A DNA stretch of 64,000 bases. Source: Flavobacteriales bacterium (lineage in GTDB: Bacteria; Bacteroidota; Bacteroidia; Flavobacteriales; Flavobacteriaceae). The first letter of the stretch is position 1; each line of letters begins with the position of its first letter. Position numbers and translations under genes: made by a program. The stretch is from the NCBI GenBank assembly GCA_003331305.1, contig QOQB01000004.1, positions 1 through 64,000 of the forward strand, given 5' to 3'. Shown piece after piece: positions 46,749 through 55,943 of this stretch. The notes beneath the pieces are model-generated. The model did no database searches. It saw only the letters and a list, made by a program, of their open reading frames with translations, and was not told the DNA's origin.

Positions 46749-47630
46749 ATGAAACGTCTGGTTTTTATTACAGTAGCGCCGCTACTTTTTATTGTCTCCA
46801 AACTACCTTTTTGGTTGCTTTATCAGCTATCGAATCTGTTTTATGTACTTATTTACCATATCGTAGGGTATCGAAAAAACGTAGTTCGAAAAAATCTGAC
46901 GCTTTGTGGTTTTGCAGACTCCCCTGACGAACTAAAAAATACCGAACGTAAATTTTATCGTTTTTTATGTGACTTATTCTTGGAGGCTATCAAGGTCAAA
47001 GGAATGTCAAAAAAACAAATGCTCAAAAGATTTACGGTTACAAATCCAGAGCTCGTTGAGAGTTTTGCCAAACAAGGAAAATCGGTTTTTGTCATGACAG
47101 GACACTATGCCAACTTTGAGTGGCTTTTGGCCTTAGGATATTACGTTTCGTTAAAGCCCGTTGCTATCTACGCGCCTTTGCAAAATCAGTATTTTGATAA
47201 TTACTTTAAGCGCGTACGATCAAAGCACAACTCTGCATTGATTTCTAAGAATAAATTTGTAGAAGAATTTGCCATTTCAAAACGTGAGAATAAATTGAAT
47301 TTAGTAGGTTTTGCGGCTGATCAATCCCCTAGAAATAGGAGTAAAAATTACTACCGTACTTTTTTTGGACATGAAGTACCTGTTTTTACAGGCGCAGAAC
47401 GCTTAGGGAAACGCTTTGACGTTCCTGTGGTTATGGCTAAGGTAAAGCGCGTTAAGCGTGGGTATTATGAAACTACGTTTAATGTACTTGCTGAAAACCC
47501 GAGTGAAGTAGCTGATTATCAGGTTACAGATATGTTTTATGAGGCACTAGAAGAACAAATCAGGGAGGATCCAACGCAATATTTTTGGACACACAATCGC
47601 TTTAAGCTGATGCGACAAAAGCAGCAATAG
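46749..47630 (+). CDS. Lipid A biosynthesis late acyltransferase (LpxL/HtrB family)
   Basis: Transfers an acyl chain to lipid A on the inner membrane. The 293-residue protein has an N-terminal hydrophobic segment (PLLFIVSKLPFWLLYQL), the catalytic HX4E motif in MTGHYANFEWLLALG (about 117), and FAADQSPRNR (about 195). It converges with glmM, the two coding ends overlapping by 29 bases, so the last 9 codons share DNA with glmM. Confidence 0.92.
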   Translation: MKRLVFITVAPLLFIVSKLPFWLLYQLSNLFYVLIYHIVGYRKNVVRKNLTLCGFADSPDELKNTERKFYRFLCDLFLEAIKVKGMSKKQMLKRFTVTNPELVESFAKQGKSVFVMTGHYANFEWLLALGYYVSLKPVAIYAPLQNQYFDNYFKRVRSKHNSALISKNKFVEEFAISKRENKLNLVGFAADQSPRNRSKNYYRTFFGHEVPVFTGAERLGKRFDVPVVMAKVKRVKRGYYETTFNVLAENPSEVADYQVTDMFYEALEEQIREDPTQYFWTHNRFKLMRQKQQ

Positions 47631-48990
47631 CCGTTTCTATTTTTTCTACTTGAGCTTGTATTCGTTGATTATTTTGTGCTTCTGCGTAAAGGCGAATGAT
47701 AGGTTCCGTATTCGATTTACGCAAATGAATCCATGAATCATCAAAGTCAATTTTTACGCCGTCAATGGTGGTAACTCGCTCGTTTTTAAATGTATCCGCA
47801 ACGGCTAAAAGCAAGGCATCTGTGTCCCATGCTTCAGATAACTGAATTTTTTTCTTAGCCATAACATAGTTACTATATCGTTTTTTTAGATTGGAAACGG
47901 TTTCGTCTTCCTTCGCTAAAAAACTTAAAAACAACGCAATGCCAACAAGGGCATCTCTACCATAATGCAACTTAGGTAAAATAATTCCTCCGTTTCCTTC
48001 ACCACCAACAACGGCATTTACGGCTTTCATCTTTTCCACCACATGCACCTCACCTACTGCGCTGGCGTGATACTCTACGCCATGTTGTTGCGCCAAATCA
48101 GCCAAGGCTCTACTTGAAGACAGGTTTGAAACCACATCCCCTTTGTGATGTGCAAGCACATAGTCTGCACAAGTCACCAAGGTATATTCCTCGCCAAAAA
48201 GCATTCCTTTTTCGTCCATAAACACTAATCGATCAACGTCAGGGTCAACAGCAATACCCAAGTGTGCGTCACTATCCAAAACTGCCGTTGTCAAATCCGT
48301 TAAATGTTCTCTTAATGGCTCAGGGTTATGTGGAAAGTGACCGTTTGGCGTACAATGAATTTTAGTCGTTTTTACCCCTAATTTGTCCAACAACATGGGC
48401 ACGGCCACACCTCCAGAAGAATTTACTCCGTCCACTACTACCGAAAATTGGGCACGCTGAATCGCATCAACATCAACCAAGTCTAAGGCTAAAATCGCAT
48501 CAATATGCGCTAAAAGGGCATCGTCAACCGTTGCTATGGTACCAAGATGATCCACCGAAGCAAAATCATAAGACTGTGCCTCTAGGTTTTGCATAAGGGC
48601 TTTGCCGTCATCGCTGCTGATGAACTCTCCTTTGCTGTTAAGTAATTTTAATGCATTCCATTGTTTTGGGTTATGACTCGCTGTAAGGATAATACCGCCT
48701 TGCGCATGTTGACGCACCACTTCCATTTCTACGGTGGGTGTTGTGGAAAGCCCCACATCAATCACATTGATTCCCAAGCCGATAAGCGTTTGTTGTACCA
48801 ATTGCTGCACCATAGGGCCTGAGATACGCGCATCACGTCCCACGACAACCGTACAGGCGGTGTTTGTGGTTGAAGTCAACCAACTGCCATAAGCTGCCGC
48901 AAAAGCAACAACATCTACAGGTGTAAGGTTGTTTTTAACTTCGCCACCTATGGTGCCACGAATTCCCGAAACAGACGCAATTAAAGTCAT
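47602..48990 (-). CDS. glmM: Phosphoglucosamine mutase
   Basis: Interconverts glucosamine-6-P and glucosamine-1-P for UDP-GlcNAc, feeding both peptidoglycan and lipid A. The 462-residue alpha-D-phosphohexomutase has the phosphoserine loop TASHNPKQWNALKLL (about 100), metal loop DPDVDR (about 245), sugar loop GEGNGGIILP (about 332) and phosphate loop RKSNTEPIIRLYAE (about 430). The sugar loop differs from E. coli GlmM (GEQSGH), so a broader or other hexose specificity cannot be excluded. TATATTTG promoter 13 bases upstream. Confidence 0.88.
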   Translation of the reverse strand: MTLIASVSGIRGTIGGEVKNNLTPVDVVAFAAAYGSWLTSTTNTACTVVVGRDARISGPMVQQLVQQTLIGLGINVIDVGLSTTPTVEMEVVRQHAQGGIILTASHNPKQWNALKLLNSKGEFISSDDGKALMQNLEAQSYDFASVDHLGTIATVDDALLAHIDAILALDLVDVDAIQRAQFSVVVDGVNSSGGVAVPMLLDKLGVKTTKIHCTPNGHFPHNPEPLREHLTDLTTAVLDSDAHLGIAVDPDVDRLVFMDEKGMLFGEEYTLVTCADYVLAHHKGDVVSNLSSSRALADLAQQHGVEYHASAVGEVHVVEKMKAVNAVVGGEGNGGIILPKLHYGRDALVGIALFLSFLAKEDETVSNLKKRYSNYVMAKKKIQLSEAWDTDALLLAVADTFKNERVTTIDGVKIDFDDSWIHLRKSNTEPIIRLYAEAQNNQRIQAQVEKIETAIAAFVASA

Positions 48991-49003
48991 ACTTTTGTTT
49001 TAG

Positions 49004-49011
49004 CAAATATA
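49004..49011 (-). promoter_or_regulatory. Promoter -7 element of glmM
   Basis: On the minus strand TATATTTG matches TAnnTTTG, 13 bases before the glmM ATG. Confidence 0.5.
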
Positions 49012-49028
49012 CGCATAAGCTCGAACCG

Positions 49029-49616
49029 ATGAACTATTTATCACACCTTGCCCTAGCCTATCCCAACACGGGATTAGTGGTAGGTAATTTTATCGGCGAC
49101 CATGTGAGGAATAAAGATTTACCTACGTTTTCTTCAGCTATTCAAGCGGGTATTGCCATGCACAGAAGCATTGACATTTTTACAGATAAACACGATGTTA
49201 CCATAGCACTACGGCGGTTGCTATTTGCTACACACCGCCATTTGGCACGTGTGCTTGTAGATGTGTATTACGATCATTTTTTAGCAAAACATTTTGATGT
49301 ATACCACGATATGCCGCTCTCGGAATTTATTGCAAAGATGCAGCCCATACTTCAAAAATACGAATCCGTTTTACCGCATACCGCACAGCGTTATTTGGCG
49401 GGAATGGTTTCACAGGATTGGTTGGCAAAATACCAAACCCAAGAGGGCATTGCGTATATTCTACAAAAAATGGCACGTCGCAGCGGGTTGACTGAACTTG
49501 CAGATGGTGCAAAAAGCTTAGCAATACATTACGATACCTTACATAATGGGTTTGCCCGTTTTTATCCCGATTTGCAATTGCATTGTCTTCATATTAAAAA
49601 AAGGAAGTCTTCATAG
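49029..49616 (+). CDS. Acyl carrier protein phosphodiesterase (AcpH, DUF479)
   Basis: Removes the phosphopantetheine arm from holo-ACP in characterised relatives. The 195-residue protein has the family start MNYLSHLALAYPNTGLVVGNFIGDHVR, then AGIAMHRSIDIFTDKH (about 45) and VDVYYDHFLAKHF (about 78), His/Asp-rich motifs of the HD-like fold. It is divergent from glmM and 37 bases upstream of uvrA. Confidence 0.9.
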   Translation: MNYLSHLALAYPNTGLVVGNFIGDHVRNKDLPTFSSAIQAGIAMHRSIDIFTDKHDVTIALRRLLFATHRHLARVLVDVYYDHFLAKHFDVYHDMPLSEFIAKMQPILQKYESVLPHTAQRYLAGMVSQDWLAKYQTQEGIAYILQKMARRSGLTELADGAKSLAIHYDTLHNGFARFYPDLQLHCLHIKKRKSS

Positions 49617-49635
49617 TTTTTATTAAAATATCGCC

Positions 49636-49643
49636 TATATTCG
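49636..49643 (+). promoter_or_regulatory. Promoter -7 element of uvrA
   Basis: TATATTCG, one base off TAnnTTTG, 10 bases before the ATG at 49654. Confidence 0.4.
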
Positions 49644-49653
49644 AAGATTGACT

Positions 49654-52479
49654 ATGGAAGATGCTATTGTTGTACAAGGAACACGTGTACACAACCTAAA
49701 AGATATTGATGTTACCATTCCAAGGAACGAGCTGGTCGTAATTACCGGTCTTTCGGGAAGTGGGAAATCGTCTTTGGCTTTTGATACCATTTATGCCGAG
49801 GGGCAACGCCGCTATATTGAAACCTTTTCTGCCTATGCACGGCAGTTTTTGGGCGGACTTGAACGTCCCGACGTAGATAAAATAGATGGCTTGTCTCCCG
49901 TAATTGCGATTGAGCAAAAAACAACTGGAAAAAGCCCTCGATCAACCGTAGGAACCATTACCGAAGTGTATGATTTTTTGCGCTTGCTTTTTGCACGAGC
50001 AGCAGACGCCTACAGTTTTCAATCCAATGAAAAAATGGTGCAATACACAGATGCCGAAATTCAGGAAACTATTTTAAATACCTATTTGGACAAAAAAATT
50101 GCCATCCTTGCTCCCGTTGTACAATCTCGAAAAGGGCATTACCGTGAACTCTTTGCCTCTATTACCAAACAAGGATTTACGCGTGTGCGCACCGACGGCG
50201 AGTTTGTAGAGCTCACGCCAAATTTTAAAGTAGATCGTTATAAAATACACGACATTGAAATTGTCATTGACCGACTAGCCGTTAAGGAAAATGAAAACGA
50301 CAGCAAGCGATTAGCCGCTTCAATTGAAACGGCCATGTACCATGGCAACGATATGCTCATGGTATATGATTTTGATACAGATAAAGCCCGTTTTTTTAGT
50401 CGGAAATTGATGTGTCCAAGCACCGGTATTTCCTATGCCGAGCCTGAGCCTAATACCTTTTCATTTAATTCTCCAAAAGGCATGTGTCCTTCCTGTAACG
50501 GCTTAGGGTTAAAACATGTTGTAAACCACAAAAAGATAATTCCCGACGACAGTGTTTCTATCAAGTTGGGTGGTATTGCACCCATCGGCCCAGAAAAAAG
50601 CAATTGGACGTTTAAGCAAATGAATAGTATCGCAGAGCGCTATCGCTTTTCATTAACAGACCCGATAAAAACTATTCCTAAAGAAGCGTTAGATGTTGTT
50701 TTACATGGCGGAAAGGAACGTTTTTCGGTAGCCTCTAAAACATTGGGTATCACAAGAGAATACAGCATTGATTACGATGGGGTAATTCCTTTTTTGGAGC
50801 ATCAATATAGCGAAGGGCACACGAGCGCACTTAAACGCTGGGCAAAGGGATTTATGGACGAAATCTCTTGTCCAGACTGTAACGGTTCACGACTTAGAAA
50901 AGAGTCACTCTTCTTTAGAATTGACAACAAAAGTATAGCTGATCTTACGCAAATGGATATTGCTGCCTTACACAAGTGGGTAAAGGGAATCAGCAAAAAA
51001 CTAAGCAAAAAACAACGTGCCATTGCCCATGAAGTATTGTTAGAAATTGAAAAACGTTTATCATTCCTGCTAGACGTCGGTTTAGATTATTTATCACTTA
51101 ACCGAAGTGCAAAATCGCTTTCTGGTGGTGAAGCACAGCGCATCAGATTAGCGACCCAAATTGGTGCGCAACTAGTCGGAGTACTTTACATTCTAGATGA
51201 ACCCAGTATTGGTCTTCATCAGCGTGACAATGAAAAACTGATTGAGTCGCTCATGCAGTTGCGCGACATTGGAAACTCTGTAATTGTGGTAGAGCACGAC
51301 AAAGACATCATGCTTAAGTCGGATTATTTGATTGATATGGGACCTGGTGCAGGAAGGCATGGTGGTAAAGTTGTAGCGGCTTCTTCACCAAAGAAAATAA
51401 AAACCCTAAAAACCGATACCGCAGATTATCTTACAGGTAAAAAACAAATTGAAATTCCCGCCAATAGAAGAAAAGGGAATGGTAAAAAACTAACGCTCAA
51501 AGGATGTACCGGAAACAACCTAAAAAATGTGACGTTAACACTCCCGTTGGGTAGTATGATTGGCGTAACGGGTGTTTCGGGTAGTGGAAAATCGACCTTA
51601 ATTAACGAAACACTATACCCTATTTTAAACCAATACTTTTTTAAGGCCGTTAAAAAACCACTCCCCTACGCCTCCTTAAAAGGCTTAGAACATATCGATA
51701 AAGTTATTGATATCAATCAAGCGCCAATTGGCAGAACGCCAAGAAGTAATCCTGTAACCTACACTGGTGTTTTTGGAGAAATTCGTCAATTATTTACCAA
51801 AACCCCCGAGGCAATGATTCGCGGATACAAACCCGGTCGTTTTAGTTTTAATGTCAAAGGTGGTAGATGTGAGACCTGTCAAGGTGCAGGAGTAAAGACC
51901 ATTGAAATGAATTTCTTGCCAGATGTATATGTGCAATGTGACGATTGCTACGGCAAACGATTTAACAGAGAGACTTTGGAAATACGTTATCGAAATAAAA
52001 ATATAAGCGATGTGTTGGAGATGACCATAAATGACGCTTGTCGCTTTTTTGAACCCTATCCAAAAATTTATCGGAAACTAAAAACGATACAAGATGTGGG
52101 GCTAGGTTATATTACCCTTGGACAACAATCTACTACGCTCTCAGGTGGCGAAGCACAACGTATTAAACTGGCTACAGAACTTTCGAAAAAGGACACAGGC
52201 AAAACACTTTATATCTTAGATGAGCCCACTACTGGCCTGCATTTTGAAGACATTAGAGTGTTGATGAATGTTTTAAACAAGTTGGTAGACAAAGGAAATA
52301 CCATGATTATCATTGAACATAATTTGGACGTCATCAAACAAATGGACTATATTGTAGACATTGGCCCCGAAGGTGGATTAAAAGGTGGAGAAATCTGCTG
52401 TACAGGGACACCGGAAAAGGTTTCGCAACACAAAACAAGTCATACAGCGCGATTTTTGCGCCAAGAACTAAAATTATAA
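49654..52479 (+). CDS. uvrA: Excinuclease ABC subunit A
   Basis: DNA damage recognition ATPase of nucleotide excision repair, 941 residues. Both ABC halves are complete: Walker [15 protein letters not shown] (about 33) and [14 protein letters not shown] (about 640), signatures LSGGEAQRI twice, and a third zinc site CETCQGAG...CDDCYGKR (about 745). In the first zinc module the leading pair reads MCPSTGISY, with only one Cys where CxxC is usual, while the later pair CPSC is intact. ATG 49654 is used rather than TTG 49648. Followed by a LOG-family gene after 5 bases. Confidence 0.95.
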   Translation: MEDAIVVQGTRVHNLKDIDVTIPRNELVVITGLSGSGKSSLAFDTIYAEGQRRYIETFSAYARQFLGGLERPDVDKIDGLSPVIAIEQKTTGKSPRSTVGTITEVYDFLRLLFARAADAYSFQSNEKMVQYTDAEIQETILNTYLDKKIAILAPVVQSRKGHYRELFASITKQGFTRVRTDGEFVELTPNFKVDRYKIHDIEIVIDRLAVKENENDSKRLAASIETAMYHGNDMLMVYDFDTDKARFFSRKLMCPSTGISYAEPEPNTFSFNSPKGMCPSCNGLGLKHVVNHKKIIPDDSVSIKLGGIAPIGPEKSNWTFKQMNSIAERYRFSLTDPIKTIPKEALDVVLHGGKERFSVASKTLGITREYSIDYDGVIPFLEHQYSEGHTSALKRWAKGFMDEISCPDCNGSRLRKESLFFRIDNKSIADLTQMDIAALHKWVKGISKKLSKKQRAIAHEVLLEIEKRLSFLLDVGLDYLSLNRSAKSLSGGEAQRIRLATQIGAQLVGVLYILDEPSIGLHQRDNEKLIESLMQLRDIGNSVIVVEHDKDIMLKSDYLIDMGPGAGRHGGKVVAASSPKKIKTLKTDTADYLTGKKQIEIPANRRKGNGKKLTLKGCTGNNLKNVTLTLPLGSMIGVTGVSGSGKSTLINETLYPILNQYFFKAVKKPLPYASLKGLEHIDKVIDINQAPIGRTPRSNPVTYTGVFGEIRQLFTKTPEAMIRGYKPGRFSFNVKGGRCETCQGAGVKTIEMNFLPDVYVQCDDCYGKRFNRETLEIRYRNKNISDVLEMTINDACRFFEPYPKIYRKLKTIQDVGLGYITLGQQSTTLSGGEAQRIKLATELSKKDTGKTLYILDEPTTGLHFEDIRVLMNVLNKLVDKGNTMIIIEHNLDVIKQMDYIVDIGPEGGLKGGEICCTGTPEKVSQHKTSHTARFLRQELKL

Positions 52480-52484
52480 TTCCG

Positions 52485-53159
52485 ATGGAAAAAGCATGGA
52501 CAGAAATGAAGTCTAGTAACTCCTGGTTGCTGTTTAAAATCATGGGGGAATTCGTAAATGGATTTGAACAAATGGGACTTATTGGTCCATGTGTCTCTAT
52601 TTTTGGTTCGGCACGAACACAACCAGACCACCCTGTTTATACGCAAACAGTTGCTATTGCTGAAAAAATAGTACAACACGGATTTGGAGTCATTACTGGT
52701 GGTGGTCCTGGTCTAATGGAAGCGGCTAATAAAGGAGCTCAACAAGGAGGTGGAACCTCTGTGGGGCTTAATATTGAATTGCCTTTTGAACAAAAAGACA
52801 ATCCATATATCGATAAAGACAAGCTTATAAACTTCGATTATTTCTTTGTAAGAAAAGTAATGTTTATCAAATATGCGCAAGCCTTTGTTGTTATGCCAGG
52901 TGGTTTTGGGACTCTAGATGAACTTTTTGAAGCATTAACCTTGATTCAAACAAAAAAAATAACGAAATTTCCAATTGTACTATTTGGATCTGATTTTTGG
53001 TCTGGTATGATAGATTGGATAAAAAAAACACTTTTAGACGAGTATGAAAATATCAGTTCTGAAGATTTAGATTTAATTAAAGTTGTGGATGATGTAGATG
53101 AAGCTGTTGCACATGTAGTGCAATTCCATACCAAAAACACTTTTACTCCAAATTTCTAA
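52485..53159 (+). CDS. LOG/TIGR00730 family protein (nucleoside monophosphate phosphoribohydrolase-like)
   Basis: Rossmann-fold protein of 224 residues. The family motifs GGGPGLMEAANKGA (about 68) and PGGFGTLDELFEALTLIQ (about 128) are both present; LOG proteins with these motifs hydrolyse nucleoside 5'-monophosphates to base and ribose-5-P. An N-terminal helical extension of about 30 residues precedes the fold. It sits between uvrA and the M1-like gene with gaps of 5 and 0 bases. Confidence 0.9.
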   Translation: MEKAWTEMKSSNSWLLFKIMGEFVNGFEQMGLIGPCVSIFGSARTQPDHPVYTQTVAIAEKIVQHGFGVITGGGPGLMEAANKGAQQGGGTSVGLNIELPFEQKDNPYIDKDKLINFDYFFVRKVMFIKYAQAFVVMPGGFGTLDELFEALTLIQTKKITKFPIVLFGSDFWSGMIDWIKKTLLDEYENISSEDLDLIKVVDDVDEAVAHVVQFHTKNTFTPNF

Positions 53160-55898
53160 ATGCACAAAAAACTTCTTGCTTTTTATTTCCTCTCAAGCAT
53201 TGCTTTTGCCTATTCGCAACAAAGCTACGTTTTGGATGTTGTGTGGGACGGATTTTCTACTAACCTAAACATATCCCAAGAGGTTGCTTGGACAAACACA
53301 AGCAATGTTGGTGTAAATAAAGTTGTATTATTAGATTGGAATCATGCCTATGCATCAGAAAGAAGTCCACTAGGAAAGTTTTTGGCTACGGAATATGATT
53401 ATAAATTGATTCGTACAAGCAAGCAAAAACGCGGGTTTACTACCATTGCAACAATTCGCAATCAAAATGAAACTCTTAGTTGGATGAGAAAGGAGTCGGC
53501 AATCGATATCGTTGAAGTGACACTGCCAAAAACAATTGCACCTAATGCGCATTTCGTTTTCACAGTTCATTACACAGTGCAGTTACCAAATGCAGCTGTT
53601 TTTAAGTATGGAGCTTCAAATAATGAGCTTCATGCCCAACATTGGCACTTAGTGTTGGCCATGCAAAATCAAGATGGTACATGGAAAAAGGAAAGCAATT
53701 TAGGGTTTGGTCGACCTAAAAGTGAAAATACCAAAACTTCCTACCGATTTGATGTACCTGACTCGGTTAGGGTTTTGCTTCCAGCTAATAAAAACCAACC
53801 CCAATCGCCTCTTCTTTTGACTAGAAAAGATACCTACAAACGCATTCCGTTTGGAAAATCTGAACTTATATCAGATATGCTTCCCATTAATGGTGCTACC
53901 GATTTTAAGTACAAATTATCTCGTATTTCAACCTTTATAGAACATACTTTTCCAAATGATAAACCCCAAGTATTTTGGGCGCTTCAAAAAGATTATGCAC
54001 AAAAACCTCTTTTATCCTTAGAGTCAATTCCACAGTTTTTAGGCGCCTTTGATAAAAATCAGGTTGTTGAATTAAAATTATTAAAAGCTATTTTGGAGCA
54101 ATGTGTTCAAAATCGATATAGTAACCTAAATAAAAACACGACCTGGATATCAGATGGGTTACCTTATTATCTGTGGCAACAGTATGTGAGCTCCAATTAT
54201 CCAAATTTAAGAATGACGGGCAGCCTTAATTCGTGGCCTGTCATCAAAAATTATCACTTTACTCAAGCACCATATTACAGAAGTTGGGAGATTGCGGCTA
54301 ACGTATCGGGAAATAAAAACAGAGGACAGTCTCTTGTCACCCCAAAAGATAAACTTACCCGTTACAACCGACGCCTGGCAAATCCATACAGAGCAGCATT
54401 GGCATTATTATATTTGGACGCATATGTGGGGGAAACTACGGTTTTAAACGCTGTAAAGGCGTTGCCAAAAAACAAACCAATTGATACTTTTTTAAGAAAA
54501 GAAATAGCTGACAACACAGACAAACCCATTGACTGGTTTTTTGAACATTATATCAAGCAAAACAACAATGGGGATTTATCCATTTCAGCAAAAAAAATAG
54601 ACGATCAGCAATACAAAATAACGGTTAGCAACACAAAAGAAGACGCTGCGATTCCTTTAACGATAAGACAGCAAAACGGCGTTCAATCTACAGCATGGAT
54701 TCCCAACGACCGTTTGCCATACACTCAAACTTACGACAGAAACAGCACACAGTCGCTAACGGTAAATAAAAATCATTTTATTCCTGAGTTATCGTTAAAC
54801 AACAATAGTTATGACTTGAATAAGAAAGTTTTTAGGAACAACTTACGTTTTAGGTTATTTCAAGACATACCACAAAGTGGCACATCCGTACTGTTATTAT
54901 CACCAGAGTTTGGATATAATGTTTATGATGGTTTTTTGACTGGATTAACTATTGGCAATAGTAGTATGCTCAGTAATAATTTTAGATTTAAAATTAGTCC
55001 TCAAATTGGCACTAAAAGCACTCAAGCCAATGGAATGGGATATGTGATTGGAAGTTTATATCACGATAATAAATCTCATTACCTTACCCGACTCACCCTT
55101 TTTGGTTCTTCCTACAATTATGCGCTTGACAAAAGATACAGCACCTTCACCCCTTCTGTTCAATTGTATTTTAGACCCAATGGCATTCAGCAAAAAGATC
55201 GCTCATACTTATTGTTTCGTCATGTTTCTGTACGTCTGCAAGACTTACCTGAAGATGATCCAAGAAGAAGCTACGGGGTAACTCTAGCAACCTTTTCGGC
55301 TAAAAAAGGAAATGCCCTACAAAACATAGCTTACAAAACAGAGTTGCAATGGGCTAGCGTTTTCAAAAAACTAAGTGCTGAAATAGAGTACATTACCTAT
55401 TATTTACCCAACAGAAGATTAGTAATTAGGACTTTTGTGGGTGGATTTTTACAGAACAATTCTAGTGACAGTTATTTTGACTACAACACCTCTCGCGTAA
55501 ATGATTATTTATTTCAATACGATTTATATGGTCGCTCCGAAAGTGAGGGCTTCTTTTCACAACAATACATAAAAGCTGAGGGAGCATTGCGTACCGCAGG
55601 AAGTGTAAGTGGTGCCAACAAATGGATGATTTCAGCACAGACTTCGACTACGCTGTGGCGTTGGATTGAGGGTTATGCGGAAATAGGATGGATAAAAAAT
55701 AAAGAACAAAAAGCACACACGCATTGGGGAACTGGTGTTACTTTTAACCTTATTCCAGACTTTTTTGAGGTGCATTTTCCATTATATGATGCGACAGGGA
55801 ATCTAGCGACAAAGTCAGGTTACACAAAACAAATTCGCTTTCAACTCTCCTTACGACCTGCTACACTCGTACAACTTTTTTCTAGAAGCTGGTTTTAA
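53160..55898 (+). CDS. M1 peptidase-like protein without zinc motif, with probable C-terminal beta-barrel
   Basis: The 912-residue protein begins with a signal peptide (MHKKLLAFYFLSSIAFAYSQ). The N-terminal part (about 20-470) resembles the M1 aminopeptidase fold, including TTWISDGLPYYLWQQYV (about 330), equivalent to the WLxEG segment, and a C-terminal helix with PIDWFFEHYIKQ. No HExxH occurs anywhere, so zinc catalysis is unlikely. From about 560 the sequence is alternating, aromatic-rich and repetitive (e.g. FRFKISPQIGT, IRFQLSLRP), ending LVQLFSRSWF with a terminal Phe, as in outer membrane beta-barrels. Surface role unknown. Confidence 0.72.
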   Translation: MHKKLLAFYFLSSIAFAYSQQSYVLDVVWDGFSTNLNISQEVAWTNTSNVGVNKVVLLDWNHAYASERSPLGKFLATEYDYKLIRTSKQKRGFTTIATIRNQNETLSWMRKESAIDIVEVTLPKTIAPNAHFVFTVHYTVQLPNAAVFKYGASNNELHAQHWHLVLAMQNQDGTWKKESNLGFGRPKSENTKTSYRFDVPDSVRVLLPANKNQPQSPLLLTRKDTYKRIPFGKSELISDMLPINGATDFKYKLSRISTFIEHTFPNDKPQVFWALQKDYAQKPLLSLESIPQFLGAFDKNQVVELKLLKAILEQCVQNRYSNLNKNTTWISDGLPYYLWQQYVSSNYPNLRMTGSLNSWPVIKNYHFTQAPYYRSWEIAANVSGNKNRGQSLVTPKDKLTRYNRRLANPYRAALALLYLDAYVGETTVLNAVKALPKNKPIDTFLRKEIADNTDKPIDWFFEHYIKQNNNGDLSISAKKIDDQQYKITVSNTKEDAAIPLTIRQQNGVQSTAWIPNDRLPYTQTYDRNSTQSLTVNKNHFIPELSLNNNSYDLNKKVFRNNLRFRLFQDIPQSGTSVLLLSPEFGYNVYDGFLTGLTIGNSSMLSNNFRFKISPQIGTKSTQANGMGYVIGSLYHDNKSHYLTRLTLFGSSYNYALDKRYSTFTPSVQLYFRPNGIQQKDRSYLLFRHVSVRLQDLPEDDPRRSYGVTLATFSAKKGNALQNIAYKTELQWASVFKKLSAEIEYITYYLPNRRLVIRTFVGGFLQNNSSDSYFDYNTSRVNDYLFQYDLYGRSESEGFFSQQYIKAEGALRTAGSVSGANKWMISAQTSTTLWRWIEGYAEIGWIKNKEQKAHTHWGTGVTFNLIPDFFEVHFPLYDATGNLATKSGYTKQIRFQLSLRPATLVQLFSRSWF

Positions 55899-55926
55899 TA
55901 GTCATTCAGGGTACGTGCATTTTTTG

Positions 55927-55934
55927 TAAATTTG
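55927..55934 (+). promoter_or_regulatory. Promoter -7 element of the E1 fusion gene
   Basis: TAAATTTG matches TAnnTTTG, 9 bases before the ATG at 55944, which also argues against the TTG start at 55932 in the track. Confidence 0.55.
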
Positions 55935-55943
55935 TTCCTTTCT

